31,956 nucleotides of DNA from CAYLLN01 sp036496265 (GTDB lineage Bacteria; Planctomycetota; Planctomycetia; Pirellulales; Pirellulaceae): NCBI GenBank assembly GCA_036496265.1, contig DASXLL010000340.1:1-31956 (forward strand). The letters run 5' to 3'. Position numbers and translations under genes: made by a program. Shown here piece after piece: positions 15,758 to 23,880 of the stretch (position 1 is its first letter; every line of letters begins with the position of its first letter). The notes below the pieces were generated by a model. The model was not told the origin of the DNA. It saw only the letters and a program-made list of their open reading frames with translations, and ran no database searches.

Positions 15758-17602
15758 ATGACCGCTATCGCTGATCCCGCGCCATCGTCGTCAGGACGTT
15801 TTCAAGCACCCCATCCCGGCAGCAAGGCGATGCCGCGCTGGGACACGGGCGAATTAATCGATGCGCCGATCTTCACCTCGCGAAATATCCTCGCAATGCT
15901 TGGTCCGGGTTTGGTGATGGGCGCGAGCGCCATTGGTGGCGGTGAGTGGCTGGCGGGGCCGGCGGTAACGGCCAAATATGGCGGTACTTTGCTTTGGGTC
16001 GCCACCGTTAGCATCATCTTTCAAGTCATCTACAACATCGAAATTAGCCGCTACACGCTTTATACCGGCGAGCCGATTTTTACTGGCAAATTTCGGATTC
16101 CGCCGCATCCGATGATTTGGCTCGTGGTGTATTTGCTACTCGACTGGGGTTCGGTTGCGCCTTACCTGGTAACGAACGCCGCAGTGCCAGTCGAAGCAAT
16201 CTTTCTGCAACAACTGCCGCAGCACGACACGATTCCCTGGCATTGGTGGATGCATAAGTGGCTGTGCACGGGTCTTTACTTGACGATCATGCTGCCATTG
16301 ATTTTTGGCGGCAAAATTTATGACGCTCTGAAAGTCGTCATGGGGTTCAAGCTGATTGCGGTGTTCAGCTTTCTGTTGTTTCTCGGCATTTTCTTCGCCA
16401 AGCCATCGAGTTGGGTCGATATCATTTCCGGCTTAGTAAAATTCGGTAATGTTCCGGTGCTGAAGGGCGAGGACCTCAATGGCAACGGTGTGCTTGATCC
16501 TGGCGAAGATTTTGACGGTGATGGCCATCTGGACGTCGTCGAGGAAAAGTTGCCGCCGAGCATTGATACCAACGGCGACGGCAAGCCCGACACATGGCCC
16601 AAGGATGCCGAGGGCCTGCCGATCAAGCATCGCGATCTGGATGGAGACGGAACATACGACGGCAATAACGTCGAAAACGTGTTTATCGAGGCAATCACGC
16701 GCGGCCGATTTCCACACGTCGATTTGTCGCTGATTGCGGTGATCGCCAGCTTGGCGGCGATTGCTGGAAACGGCGGTCTGACGAATACGCCCATCAGCAA
16801 TTTCACTCGCGATCAAGGCTGGGGAATGGGCCATCACGTGGGGGCCATTCCTAGTGTTGTCGGCGGACACGGCATTACGCTGTCGCATGTGGGCTGTGTG
16901 TTTCAGGTGAATGAGGAGACACTGCCCAAATGGAAGCGCTGGTATCGCCACATCTGCCGAGATCAGTTGTGCGTATGGATGATGGCATGTCTGATTGGTG
17001 TGTCGCTACCGAGCATTTTGTCGGTCGAGTTCCTCAAACGTGGCAAGGACGCGAGTGATTGGACGATGGCGGCGCTGACCGCGGGTGGCGTGCAAAAGCA
17101 TGTCACCGATCCGCCACCGGGCGTGCTCGCTCATTCCGAGCCGCTCAAATCAACAATTTCTGGCGTGCAGTGGGGCAAGTTCTTCTGGGGCGCGACGCTG
17201 TTTTGCGGCTTCCTTGTGCTCATCACTAGCCAAACGACGACGATGGACGGGTTTGTGCGGCGCTGGGTTGATGTGATTTGGACCGCCAGTCCGCAAATGC
17301 GCCGGCTTGAAGCCGACAAGATCAAGTATGTTTATTTCACGCTGTTGGTGATCTATGCCGCTTGTGGCATTGCCATTATCTGGGCCACGGAAAAACCCGG
17401 CTTTGTGTTTAAGCTCGCGACGACGGGCTACAACTTCGCTCTGGCGTTCAGTGCCTGGCACACCATTGCGGTGAATACATTCCTGATGCCAAAAGAGCTT
17501 CGGCCGGGCTGGTTCCCGCGGATTGGCCTTGTGCTGGCCGGTGTTTTTTTCCTCTCGCTCGGCGTAATGTCCTCGCTGCAACTCGCGGGCGTGGTAAAAT
17601 AA
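15758..17602 (+). CDS. Nramp-like membrane transporter with inserted EF-hand-type calcium loops
   Basis: A 614-aa protein with about eleven transmembrane helices in the Nramp/LeuT-like order. The GPGLVMGASAIGGGEW segment (residues 49-64) aligns with Nramp TM1, but the metal-binding DPGN tetrad is replaced by Gly-Gly-Gly-Glu (60-63), and no MPH motif is seen in TM6. The ion carried is therefore uncertain and may not be Mn or Fe. Between TM5 and TM6 there is a hydrophilic insert (about 225-310) with four DxDGDG-type loops: 239-250 and 251-262 have complete EF-hand spacing ending in Glu, while 270-281 and 293-304 are dockerin-like without the final Glu. The loops would bind calcium. The ATG at 15758 has no obvious Shine-Dalgarno sequence. 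A 77-aa gene follows after 17 nt, probably in the same operon. Confidence 0.85.
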   Translation: MTAIADPAPSSSGRFQAPHPGSKAMPRWDTGELIDAPIFTSRNILAMLGPGLVMGASAIGGGEWLAGPAVTAKYGGTLLWVATVSIIFQVIYNIEISRYTLYTGEPIFTGKFRIPPHPMIWLVVYLLLDWGSVAPYLVTNAAVPVEAIFLQQLPQHDTIPWHWWMHKWLCTGLYLTIMLPLIFGGKIYDALKVVMGFKLIAVFSFLLFLGIFFAKPSSWVDIISGLVKFGNVPVLKGEDLNGNGVLDPGEDFDGDGHLDVVEEKLPPSIDTNGDGKPDTWPKDAEGLPIKHRDLDGDGTYDGNNVENVFIEAITRGRFPHVDLSLIAVIASLAAIAGNGGLTNTPISNFTRDQGWGMGHHVGAIPSVVGGHGITLSHVGCVFQVNEETLPKWKRWYRHICRDQLCVWMMACLIGVSLPSILSVEFLKRGKDASDWTMAALTAGGVQKHVTDPPPGVLAHSEPLKSTISGVQWGKFFWGATLFCGFLVLITSQTTTMDGFVRRWVDVIWTASPQMRRLEADKIKYVYFTLLVIYAACGIAIIWATEKPGFVFKLATTGYNFALAFSAWHTIAVNTFLMPKELRPGWFPRIGLVLAGVFFLSLGVMSSLQLAGVVK

Positions 17603-17619
17603 GACCAGAGGGACATGCA

Positions 17620-17853
17620 ATGGAATCTGGAAGATTTGACGAGACGATGCGAGCTCTAGCCGACCGAGTTCCATTCCGGCCGTTCACTGTGGCGCTCGTC
17701 AACGGAGACCGCTATGAAGTTGATCACCCTCGGGCAGTCGTGGTCCGCGACGGCGTCGCCGTGTACGTTGCAGCCGGCGGTGTGCCGGTTATCTTCGACC
17801 ATGAAGGCGTAAGCCAAGTGATCGGCGACCTGATGGGACAACGGGGCGAGTAG
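17620..17853 (+). CDS. Small conserved hypothetical protein
   Basis: A 77-aa soluble protein with the pattern PFRPFTVALVNGDRYEVDHP, an acidic C-terminal half and no membrane segment or Cys. Small proteins with a PFxPFxxxLxxGxxxxVxHP opening recur in planctomycetes, often as unnamed paralogues; I know of no function. A GAGGG purine run lies about 9 nt before the ATG. It is 17 nt downstream of the Nramp-like gene on the same strand and likely co-transcribed. Its stop is 24 nt from the converging aldolase gene. Confidence 0.7.
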   Translation: MESGRFDETMRALADRVPFRPFTVALVNGDRYEVDHPRAVVVRDGVAVYVAAGGVPVIFDHEGVSQVIGDLMGQRGE

Positions 17854-17877
17854 ATCGCCGTCGCGGTCGTCACCTTT

Positions 17878-18660
17878 TTACTCTGCCTTTGCAAACATCC
17901 CCTCAAACGTCGCCCGTGTGGCTTCTAAGCCTCGCCGCATCATAATGATGTCCATGCCGAAGGAGAGCATGCGGCAGCCGGCGGTGTAGGCGCGGTCGGC
18001 GAATTTTGGATTGACGGCGATGGTGCCCCAGTTCTTGTTGTGCTTTTTACAGGCAGCGGCGACGCGGTCGATGGCGGACCAGAGCTTGTTGCTTTCCCAC
18101 TGGGCGAGGACGCCGAGGACTTGGGAAAGGTCGCTGGGGCCGACGAAGAGGAGATCGACACCGTCGATGGCGGCGATGGCTTCGCATTCTTCCAGGGCGC
18201 CGGCCGTTTCGATTTGGATGGCGACGAAGTTGTCGCGGTTGGCGTCAGCGCTGAGTTGAGGCAGAGTTTTGGCGCCATAAAGCGCGTCGTAACCGCTGCC
18301 GTTGAGGCCGCGGTTGCCGCGCGGGGCGAACTTGACCCATTGCAGGAACTCTTCGGCGTGCTTGGCTGATTCGACGCGGGCGGCCATCAATCCACCGGCA
18401 CCGGCTTCGAGATTTGCGGTGGCGTCGGCATAGTTGGTCATCGGCATGCGGACGAAGCAGTCCATTCCATTGGCTCGGCCGGCGCAAGCGGCGAGGACAA
18501 CTTGCTCGTAAGTGATGCCCGCATGTTCTTGATCGATCCAAAAGCCGTGGTAGCCGCCAACCATGCCGTGGACATCGAAGACGGCGGGATGCATAAGTCG
18601 GCCGACGCAAAAAATACGGCAGAGCTGGCCTTTGGCGAGGCGGTCTTTAAAGCGATGCAT
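17878..18660 (-). CDS. HpcH/HpaI aldolase family protein
   Basis: A 260-aa class II (metal-dependent) aldolase-like protein of the HpcH/HpaI/citrate lyase beta family, which cleaves 2-keto-3-deoxy acids to pyruvate and an aldehyde. The active-site residues known from E. coli HpaI are present at matching spacing: His46 (IDQEHAG), Arg71 (FVRMP), the metal ligands Glu151 (IQIETAGALEE) and Asp177 (FVGPSDLS). Length is normal for the family. The start ATG at 18660 gives MHRFKDRLAKGQ, typical for this family. The gene is alone on its strand. The natural substrate, such as a 2-keto-3-deoxy sugar acid, cannot be told from sequence. Confidence 0.9.
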   Translation of the reverse strand: MHRFKDRLAKGQLCRIFCVGRLMHPAVFDVHGMVGGYHGFWIDQEHAGITYEQVVLAACAGRANGMDCFVRMPMTNYADATANLEAGAGGLMAARVESAKHAEEFLQWVKFAPRGNRGLNGSGYDALYGAKTLPQLSADANRDNFVAIQIETAGALEECEAIAAIDGVDLLFVGPSDLSQVLGVLAQWESNKLWSAIDRVAAACKKHNKNWGTIAVNPKFADRAYTAGCRMLSFGMDIIMMRRGLEATRATFEGMFAKAE

Positions 18661-19019
18661 GGCAGGAATGCTGAGGTAGGAATGATGAATGCTGAATTTT
18701 TATAACGCATGCGACCATGAGTCGCGACTGGCGGCACTTTCCGTAAGCCCAGACAGCACGCCAGTCTTCAGCATCCAATTTGCAGCATTCAGAATTGGTC
18801 GTTCTTGCCCAGTTTATGAAGTTCCCGTAAGCCGCACGGTCTATCTTGTCCGTCTTGTAGCAGGGTGGTACGCTCTAATCTGAGGTTGCCTGGATTGCCA
18901 GGCGATGCGCGGCCGAAGGGACAACAAGTGCCGCTATCGCGATTTAACGGGGGTCAAACCCTCGCGGTCGCGGCCAGCCACATCCCGCCCGCCTTTTGCG
19001 GCTTAGCCGCACCCGTGCC
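18661..19019. other. Divergent intergenic region with nested inverted repeats
   Basis: This gap between the aldolase and CBS genes has no supported gene. It contains two concentric inverted repeats: an outer 9-bp pair, TGAATGCTG (18686-18694) with CAGCATTCA (18783-18791), and an inner 8-bp pair, GACTGGCG (18726-18733) with CGCCAGTC (18759-18766). This is the layout of a degenerate palindromic element. Promoters for both flanking genes should also lie here but are not clear. Confidence 0.55.
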
Positions 19020-19484
19020 GTGGATTTTCAGCTTAATCTTGAAACCGAAACGGTGGAACATTGCCATCCGTCGCAGGCTTTGTGCGCGCAGCTGGGTGAT
19101 AGCGTGCGCGTTGTCCTGCGGCAGTTGCAAGCGGCCAAAACAGGCGCGGCGATGATTTGCGACGGTGGCAAGCTGGTCGGTGTGTTTACCGAGCGGGACG
19201 CCCTGCGGCTGCTGGCCGACGATGCGAATCTCGATATGCCCGTGTCGGAAGTGATGGTTCGCAATCCGGTCGCTGTGCGGAAGACGGATACGGTGGGACG
19301 GGCAATTTCGCTCATGAGCGGCGGCGGTTTTCGCCGATTGCCGATTGTCGATGAGACCGGCAAGGTGCACGGCGTCCTCAAGGTGTCCGGTCTGCTGCAC
19401 TATTTGGTCGAACATTTTCCCAAAATCGTACACACGCTTCCTCCCGAGCCGCATTACAAGACGGCGGACCGGGAAGGGGCATAA
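19020..19484 (+). CDS. CBS-pair domain protein upstream of korA
   Basis: A 154-aa cytoplasmic protein made of a tandem CBS (Bateman) pair. CBS1 spans about residues 15-62 and ends with LVGVFTERDAL; CBS2 spans about 75-130 with VSEVMVRNPVAV and FRRLPIVDETGKVHGVLKV. CBS pairs usually bind adenine nucleotides and act as energy sensors. The start is uncertain: GTG at 19020 gives an N-terminus beginning DFQLNLETETVEHCHP; a TTG at 18996 would add eight residues. Neither has a good ribosome binding site. The korA and korB genes follow 169 nt later on the same strand, which suggests, but does not prove, regulation of that enzyme or pathway by adenylate state. Confidence 0.82.
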   Translation: MDFQLNLETETVEHCHPSQALCAQLGDSVRVVLRQLQAAKTGAAMICDGGKLVGVFTERDALRLLADDANLDMPVSEVMVRNPVAVRKTDTVGRAISLMSGGGFRRLPIVDETGKVHGVLKVSGLLHYLVEHFPKIVHTLPPEPHYKTADREGA

Positions 19485-19490
19485 AGCGGG

Positions 19491-19642
19491 AATGACGAAT
19501 GACGAAATCCGAATGACCAATGAGGGGATTTCCGACCACCACAGTTGGCCGTTCGTGCTTCTTCATTGGTCAATTGAAATCGACGCGAGATAATTGAGAT
19601 AAGTTTCACGTGACAAAGCGGCGTCCAAAGAAAAAGGACGTC
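19491..19642. repeat. Repeat and hairpins in the korA leader
   Basis: The gap begins with a degenerate tandem motif (AATGACGAATGACGAAATCC, then GAATGACCAATGA). A 10-bp inverted repeat pairs TGACCAATGA (19514-19523) with TCATTGGTCA (19563-19572). A second hairpin, GGCGTCC (19620-19626) with GGACGTC (19636-19642), has an A-rich 9-nt loop and ends 11 nt before the korA ATG, where a ribosome binding site would be expected. It could modulate translation; the other parts look like intergenic repeat debris. Confidence 0.6.
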
Positions 19643-19653
19643 AAGTAACAATC

Positions 19654-21603
19654 ATGTCCACAACATTAGCTGAACCGGTTCCGGAGACGCACAAAGAAAT
19701 TCACGAGCTACCGAGCGCGACGGTGCGGTTTGCCGGCGACTCGGGTGACGGCATGCAGCTCACGGGCGAGCAGTTCACGCGGACGAGCGCCTTGCTGGGC
19801 AACGACGTTTCGACGTTTCCAGATTTTCCGGCCGAAATTCGCGCGCCGCGCGGGACGCTGGCGGGCGTTAGCGGTTTCCAGGTTCACTTTTCGAGCACCG
19901 ACATCTACACGCCCGGCGACACGCTTGATGCGCTGGTGGTGATGAATCCGGCCGCGCTGAAGACGAACGTCACGGATCTTCGCAAGGGCGGCATCCTTAT
20001 CGCCAATTTGGACAATTTCAAGGAAAAAGATTATCAGATGGCGGGTTATGACGCGAACCCGCTTGACTCGGAGGTTTTGGAGCACACCTATCAGCTCTTC
20101 AAAGTTCAGATGTCAAAGATCGTCGAGCAGGCGCTGAAGAGCTCGCCGCTAACATCAAAGGAAAAGGACCGCTGCAAGAACTTTTTTGCGCTGGGTCTGG
20201 TGTATTGGCTGTACGGCCGCGACCTTGCGCCAACGATTCGCTACGTCAATGAAAAGTTCGCCACCAAGCCGGACATCATTGATGCAAATATCACCGCGCT
20301 GCGGGCTGGTTGGAACTACGGGGAAACGACCGACGCATTTGTCAGCAGCTATCGAATCGAAAAAGCCAAGTTGCCGCCGGGCACCTACAAAAACATCAGC
20401 GGCAATGTGGCAATGGCCTATGGCCTGATGGCGGCGGCGCACCTGAGCGGCAAGGACCTGTTCCTCGGCAGTTATCCGATCACGCCCGCCAGCGACATTT
20501 TGCACGAGCTGTCGAAATTCAAGAACTACGGCGTGCGGACGTTCCAAGCGGAAGACGAAATTGCGGCAATCTGCTCGGCGATCGGCGCCGCTTACGGCGG
20601 CCATATGTCTATCACAACGTCGAGCGGCCCCGGGATCGCGCTCAAGGGCGAAGGGATTGGCTTGGCGATCATGCTCGAGCTGCCGATGCTCATCATTAAT
20701 GTTCAGCGCGGGGGCCCGAGCACGGGTTTGCCGACGAAAACGGAGCAGGCGGACTTGTTCCAGGCCATCGTCGGCCGCAACGGCGAATCGCCCATGCCGG
20801 TGATTGCTGCGAAAAGCCCGGCCGATTGCTTCGATGTCGCCCAAGAAGCGTGGCGGATTTCCACGCGGTTTATGACGCCGGTGATGGTGCTTTCCGACGG
20901 TTACATTGCAAACGGCAGTGAGCCGTGGTTGCTGCCGGATGTGACCAAGCTGCCGAAGATTGAAGTGAAGCATCCTGGTCCGCTGGAATCGGGCGAAAAA
21001 TTCCTACCGTATAAACGGGACGAGCTGCTCAGTCGGCCGTGGGCGTTGCCGGGCACGAAGGGACTGATGCATCGGATTGGTGGCCTGGAAAAACAAGACA
21101 TTACGGGCAATGTGAATTATGAGCCGGAAAACCACCAGCACATGATCAACACGCGGGCCAAAAAGGTCGAGAATGTGGCCCAAGTCATTGAGCTGCAAGA
21201 CGTCGAAGGGCCCGCGACGGGCGACTTGCTCGTGCTGAGTTGGGGCGGGACTTTTGGCGCTTGCAAGACGGCCGTTGAAACTTGTCTGGAGCAAGGGCTG
21301 AAGGTGGCTCACTGCCATCTGCGGTGGGTTAACCCGTTCCCGCGGAATCTCGAGAAGATTTTGCGCAGCTACAAGAAGGTGCTGATCCCCGAGCTCAACA
21401 TGGGCCAGCTTCGCACGTTCATTCGCTCGAAGTTTTTGATCGATGCTCAAGGATTCAACAAGGTCAAAGGCCGGCCGTTCGCCGTGCAGGAGCTCGTGAA
21501 TGAGATCCGGCGGCAACTCGGCCTTTCGACCAACGGACAACCGGCCCGCGAGACGGCCGTTGCCGTGGCGGAGCTTGCCGGGGCGGCGGATAGCGGTGGG
21601 TGA
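19654..21603 (+). CDS. korA: 2-oxoacid:ferredoxin oxidoreductase, fused gamma-alpha subunit
   Basis: A 649-aa fused gamma-alpha subunit of a KorAB-type 2-oxoglutarate (2-oxoacid):ferredoxin oxidoreductase, which oxidatively decarboxylates the 2-oxoacid to acyl-CoA and reduces ferredoxin. Residues about 20-235 form the gamma domain (RFAGDSGDGMQLTGEQF). The alpha/pyrimidine domain begins near 250 (GNVAMAYGLMAAA) and contains YPITP at 274-278, TSSGPGIALKGEGIG, and NVQRGGPSTGLPTKTEQAD. A transketolase-C-like domain follows at about 520-620. Length and order match two-subunit KorA enzymes. korB follows after 110 nt. The 2-oxoglutarate specificity is inferred from this architecture; other 2-oxoacids are possible. 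It would supply a ferredoxin-linked step of the TCA cycle. Confidence 0.93.
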   Translation: MSTTLAEPVPETHKEIHELPSATVRFAGDSGDGMQLTGEQFTRTSALLGNDVSTFPDFPAEIRAPRGTLAGVSGFQVHFSSTDIYTPGDTLDALVVMNPAALKTNVTDLRKGGILIANLDNFKEKDYQMAGYDANPLDSEVLEHTYQLFKVQMSKIVEQALKSSPLTSKEKDRCKNFFALGLVYWLYGRDLAPTIRYVNEKFATKPDIIDANITALRAGWNYGETTDAFVSSYRIEKAKLPPGTYKNISGNVAMAYGLMAAAHLSGKDLFLGSYPITPASDILHELSKFKNYGVRTFQAEDEIAAICSAIGAAYGGHMSITTSSGPGIALKGEGIGLAIMLELPMLIINVQRGGPSTGLPTKTEQADLFQAIVGRNGESPMPVIAAKSPADCFDVAQEAWRISTRFMTPVMVLSDGYIANGSEPWLLPDVTKLPKIEVKHPGPLESGEKFLPYKRDELLSRPWALPGTKGLMHRIGGLEKQDITGNVNYEPENHQHMINTRAKKVENVAQVIELQDVEGPATGDLLVLSWGGTFGACKTAVETCLEQGLKVAHCHLRWVNPFPRNLEKILRSYKKVLIPELNMGQLRTFIRSKFLIDAQGFNKVKGRPFAVQELVNEIRRQLGLSTNGQPARETAVAVAELAGAADSGG

Positions 21604-21610
21604 GACGAAT

Positions 21611-21657
21611 GCCGCGGAGCGGCAAGGAAAACCGTTCCCACGCAGAGCGTGGGGACG
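21611..21657. repeat. Hairpin-forming repeats between korA and korB
   Basis: Two hairpins lie in the korA-korB gap: GCCGC-GGA-GCGGC at 21611-21623, and an 11-bp stem with one G-U pair at 21633-21657 (CGTTCCCACGC, loop AGA, GCGTGGGGACG). The second resembles a CGTTCCCACGC palindrome that I recall as dispersed in many bacterial genomes. No T-run follows, so it should not end transcription, but it may change the relative amounts of KorA and KorB mRNA. Confidence 0.72.
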
Positions 21658-21713
21658 AGGAAAATGCAGAATCAGACTGAAAACAAGAAACAACTTTCAA
21701 TTCAATAAGAGTC

Positions 21714-22736
21714 ATGTCCACAACAACTGTCCCTACTGCTCTCACTCCTGCGGATTTCGCGAGTGATCAAGACATCCGTTGGTGCCCGGGCTGCGGCGAT
21801 TACGCCATTTTGACGGCGATGAAGAAGATCATGCCGCAGGTCGGCATCCCGCGCGAAAAAATCGTGTTCATCAGCGGCATCGGCTGCAGCAGCCGCTTTC
21901 CGTATTACATGAACACCTACGGCATGCACAGCATTCACGGCCGCGCGCCGGCGATCGCCACGGGGCTGAAAAACGTGCGTCAAGATTTGCAGGTCTGGGT
22001 GATCACCGGCGATGGCGATGCGCTCTCGATCGGCGGCAATCACTTCCTGCACTGCATCCGCCGCAATGTCGATCTGCGGATCGTGATGTTCAATAACCGG
22101 ATTTATGGGCTGACCAAGGGCCAATACTCGCCTACTTCGCCGCTGGGCAAAGTTACCAAGAGCACGCCTTACGGTGCGATCGACAATCCGCTCAATCCAC
22201 TGTCGGTTGCAATCGGCTGCGAAGCGACGTTTGTGGCACGGTCGATCGATGTGAACCAAAAGCATCTCGCCGAGACGCTCAAGCGGGCGGCGGAGCACAA
22301 AGGCACCGCGTTCGTCGAGGTCTATCAGAACTGCAATGTGTTCAACGATGAGGCCTGGGACTATGCCACGGACCGGACCACGAAGTTCGACACGACCATC
22401 GAGTTGGAGCACGGCAAGCCGCTGATTTTCGGCAAGAACAAGGACAAAGGCATTCGGCTGAACGGGACCGAACCGGAAATCGTCGAGCTCGGCAAGGGCG
22501 TGAATCCGGATGATCTGTTGTTCCACGACGAAAAATCGCTGGAGCCGACCCACGCGTATCTGCTCAGTCGGATGCGGCATCCGGAGTTTCCCGAGCCGAT
22601 TGGCGTGTTCCGCGATGTGGATTCGCCGAAGTACGACGTTGAGCTCAATCAGCAGGTCGAAGCGGCCCGCGCCAAGCGCGGCCCTGGCGATCTGAACACC
22701 TTATTCCATAGTGGCGAGACCTGGTCGGTGGCGTAG
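21714..22736 (+). CDS. korB: 2-oxoacid:ferredoxin oxidoreductase, beta subunit
   Basis: A 340-aa thiamine-diphosphate-binding beta subunit that pairs with the preceding gamma-alpha subunit. It begins with RWCPGCGDYAIL; Cys24, Cys27, Cys58 (GIGCSSRF) and Cys207 (YQNCNVF) match the four ligands of the proximal [4Fe-4S] cluster in these enzymes. The ThDP/Mg motif is GDGDALSIGGNHFLH (99-113) followed by NNRIYGLTKGQ. These residues match KorB-type proteins of two-subunit 2-oxoglutarate:ferredoxin oxidoreductases. The ATG at 21714 has only a weak AAGAG ribosome binding site. The C-terminal extension past about residue 290 is usual for the longer KorB group. The gene ends 16 nt before the stop of the converging epimerase-like gene. 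Confidence 0.94.
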   Translation: MSTTTVPTALTPADFASDQDIRWCPGCGDYAILTAMKKIMPQVGIPREKIVFISGIGCSSRFPYYMNTYGMHSIHGRAPAIATGLKNVRQDLQVWVITGDGDALSIGGNHFLHCIRRNVDLRIVMFNNRIYGLTKGQYSPTSPLGKVTKSTPYGAIDNPLNPLSVAIGCEATFVARSIDVNQKHLAETLKRAAEHKGTAFVEVYQNCNVFNDEAWDYATDRTTKFDTTIELEHGKPLIFGKNKDKGIRLNGTEPEIVELGKGVNPDDLLFHDEKSLEPTHAYLLSRMRHPEFPEPIGVFRDVDSPKYDVELNQQVEAARAKRGPGDLNTLFHSGETWSVA

Positions 22737-22752
22737 CGCCGGAAGTCAGAAT

Positions 22753-23784
22753 TCAGAACTTGCCGTCGCGGACTTGAAACTTGGTGGGCTTATCCAGCAG
22801 CTCGCCACCGGTTTTGAGCCAATGAGCGATCCAGCCGCAAAGCTGCTCAATCGACACGCGCGGCGGGCCGAAAAGCCGCAGCCCAAATTGACTGTTCGAC
22901 AGTAGGGCTTTGTCGTCTTCCGTGCCGGCAAACATCGGCTGCCGGCCGAGCAATTCGCCGAGTTCCTCGCAGATGTGACGGACCGAGAGCGTTTCCGAGC
23001 CAGCGATGTTTAGGACGAACGGCGGAGAGGCAGCGTGCGCCAGCGACTGGAGCGCCAGGGCGTTGGCATCGCCTTGCCAGATGACGTTGACGTAGCCCAT
23101 TGTCACATCGATTGGCTCACCAGCCATGACTTGCCGTGCCAGATCGACGAGCACGCCGTAGCGCAGCTCGCAGGCGTAGTTCAGCCGCAGCATTGAGACT
23201 CGCGTGCCCGCGCTGCGGCTGAAATATTCATACATCCGCTCACGGCCGACACAGCTGGCGGCATATTCGCCGACGGGGGCGAGCGGATCGCTTTCGACTG
23301 AACCGCCGCGCAACACGGGCGTCAGCGGATAGACATTTCCTGTCGAAAATGCTGCGATCCGGCTGGTGGCAAAGCGCTGGCAGATGTTGGCCGGCAGCCA
23401 GCAGTTAACGGCCCACGTGTCGGCTGGCCGGCTGGACGAGCCGAATTTGAAAGCGGTCATCGCCACGATGTTGGCGGCGTTGGGCAGATTTTCGAGCTGT
23501 TTTGGGTCCAAGAGATCGCAGACTAGCGGCTCGACCCCGTGCTTTTGCAGCCAAGCGTGCAGTTTTTGATTGGTAAACCGGGCGACACCGATCACTCGCC
23601 GGCGGACACCCGCTTCCCGCGAAGCCCGAGCGGCCATTTGCGCCAAAGTCGGGCCCATTTTGCCGCCGACGCCTAGAATGAGGATATCGCCGTCGAGCTT
23701 TCCCAACGTCTCGATCACGCCCGGAGTGGGTGCGCTGAGCAGACGCTCGAGTTCGTCAGTTGATCCAATTCGTTCGGGAAACAT
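22753..23784 (-). CDS. NAD-dependent epimerase/dehydratase-like protein
   Basis: A 343-aa Rossmann-fold protein of the extended short-chain dehydrogenase type. The nucleotide-binding motif is GVGGKMG (38-44), after an N-terminal extension of about 30 residues. The active-site Ser/Thr region STGNVY (147-152) is present. The expected YxxxK pair reads Tyr174-Ala-Ala-Ser-Cys178, so the catalytic lysine is replaced by Cys, and Arg181 or Arg183 lies just after. The C-terminal half has the usual NVIWQGDANALALQ and SETLSVRHICEELGELL segments. The protein may bind nucleotide and sugar without classical dehydrogenase activity, or use another residue. It diverges from the DoxX-like gene. No substrate can be assigned. 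Confidence 0.8.
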   Translation of the reverse strand: MFPERIGSTDELERLLSAPTPGVIETLGKLDGDILILGVGGKMGPTLAQMAARASREAGVRRRVIGVARFTNQKLHAWLQKHGVEPLVCDLLDPKQLENLPNAANIVAMTAFKFGSSSRPADTWAVNCWLPANICQRFATSRIAAFSTGNVYPLTPVLRGGSVESDPLAPVGEYAASCVGRERMYEYFSRSAGTRVSMLRLNYACELRYGVLVDLARQVMAGEPIDVTMGYVNVIWQGDANALALQSLAHAASPPFVLNIAGSETLSVRHICEELGELLGRQPMFAGTEDDKALLSNSQFGLRLFGPPRVSIEQLCGWIAHWLKTGGELLDKPTKFQVRDGKF

Positions 23785-23880
23785 GCGATATTACCGCCGC
23801 GCGGCCTGTTGGCGGGGAGTGATTTCCTAGCAATAATACGGTTCCCCACCCGCCCCTGCCTTGCCTCTCTCGGAGTGACG

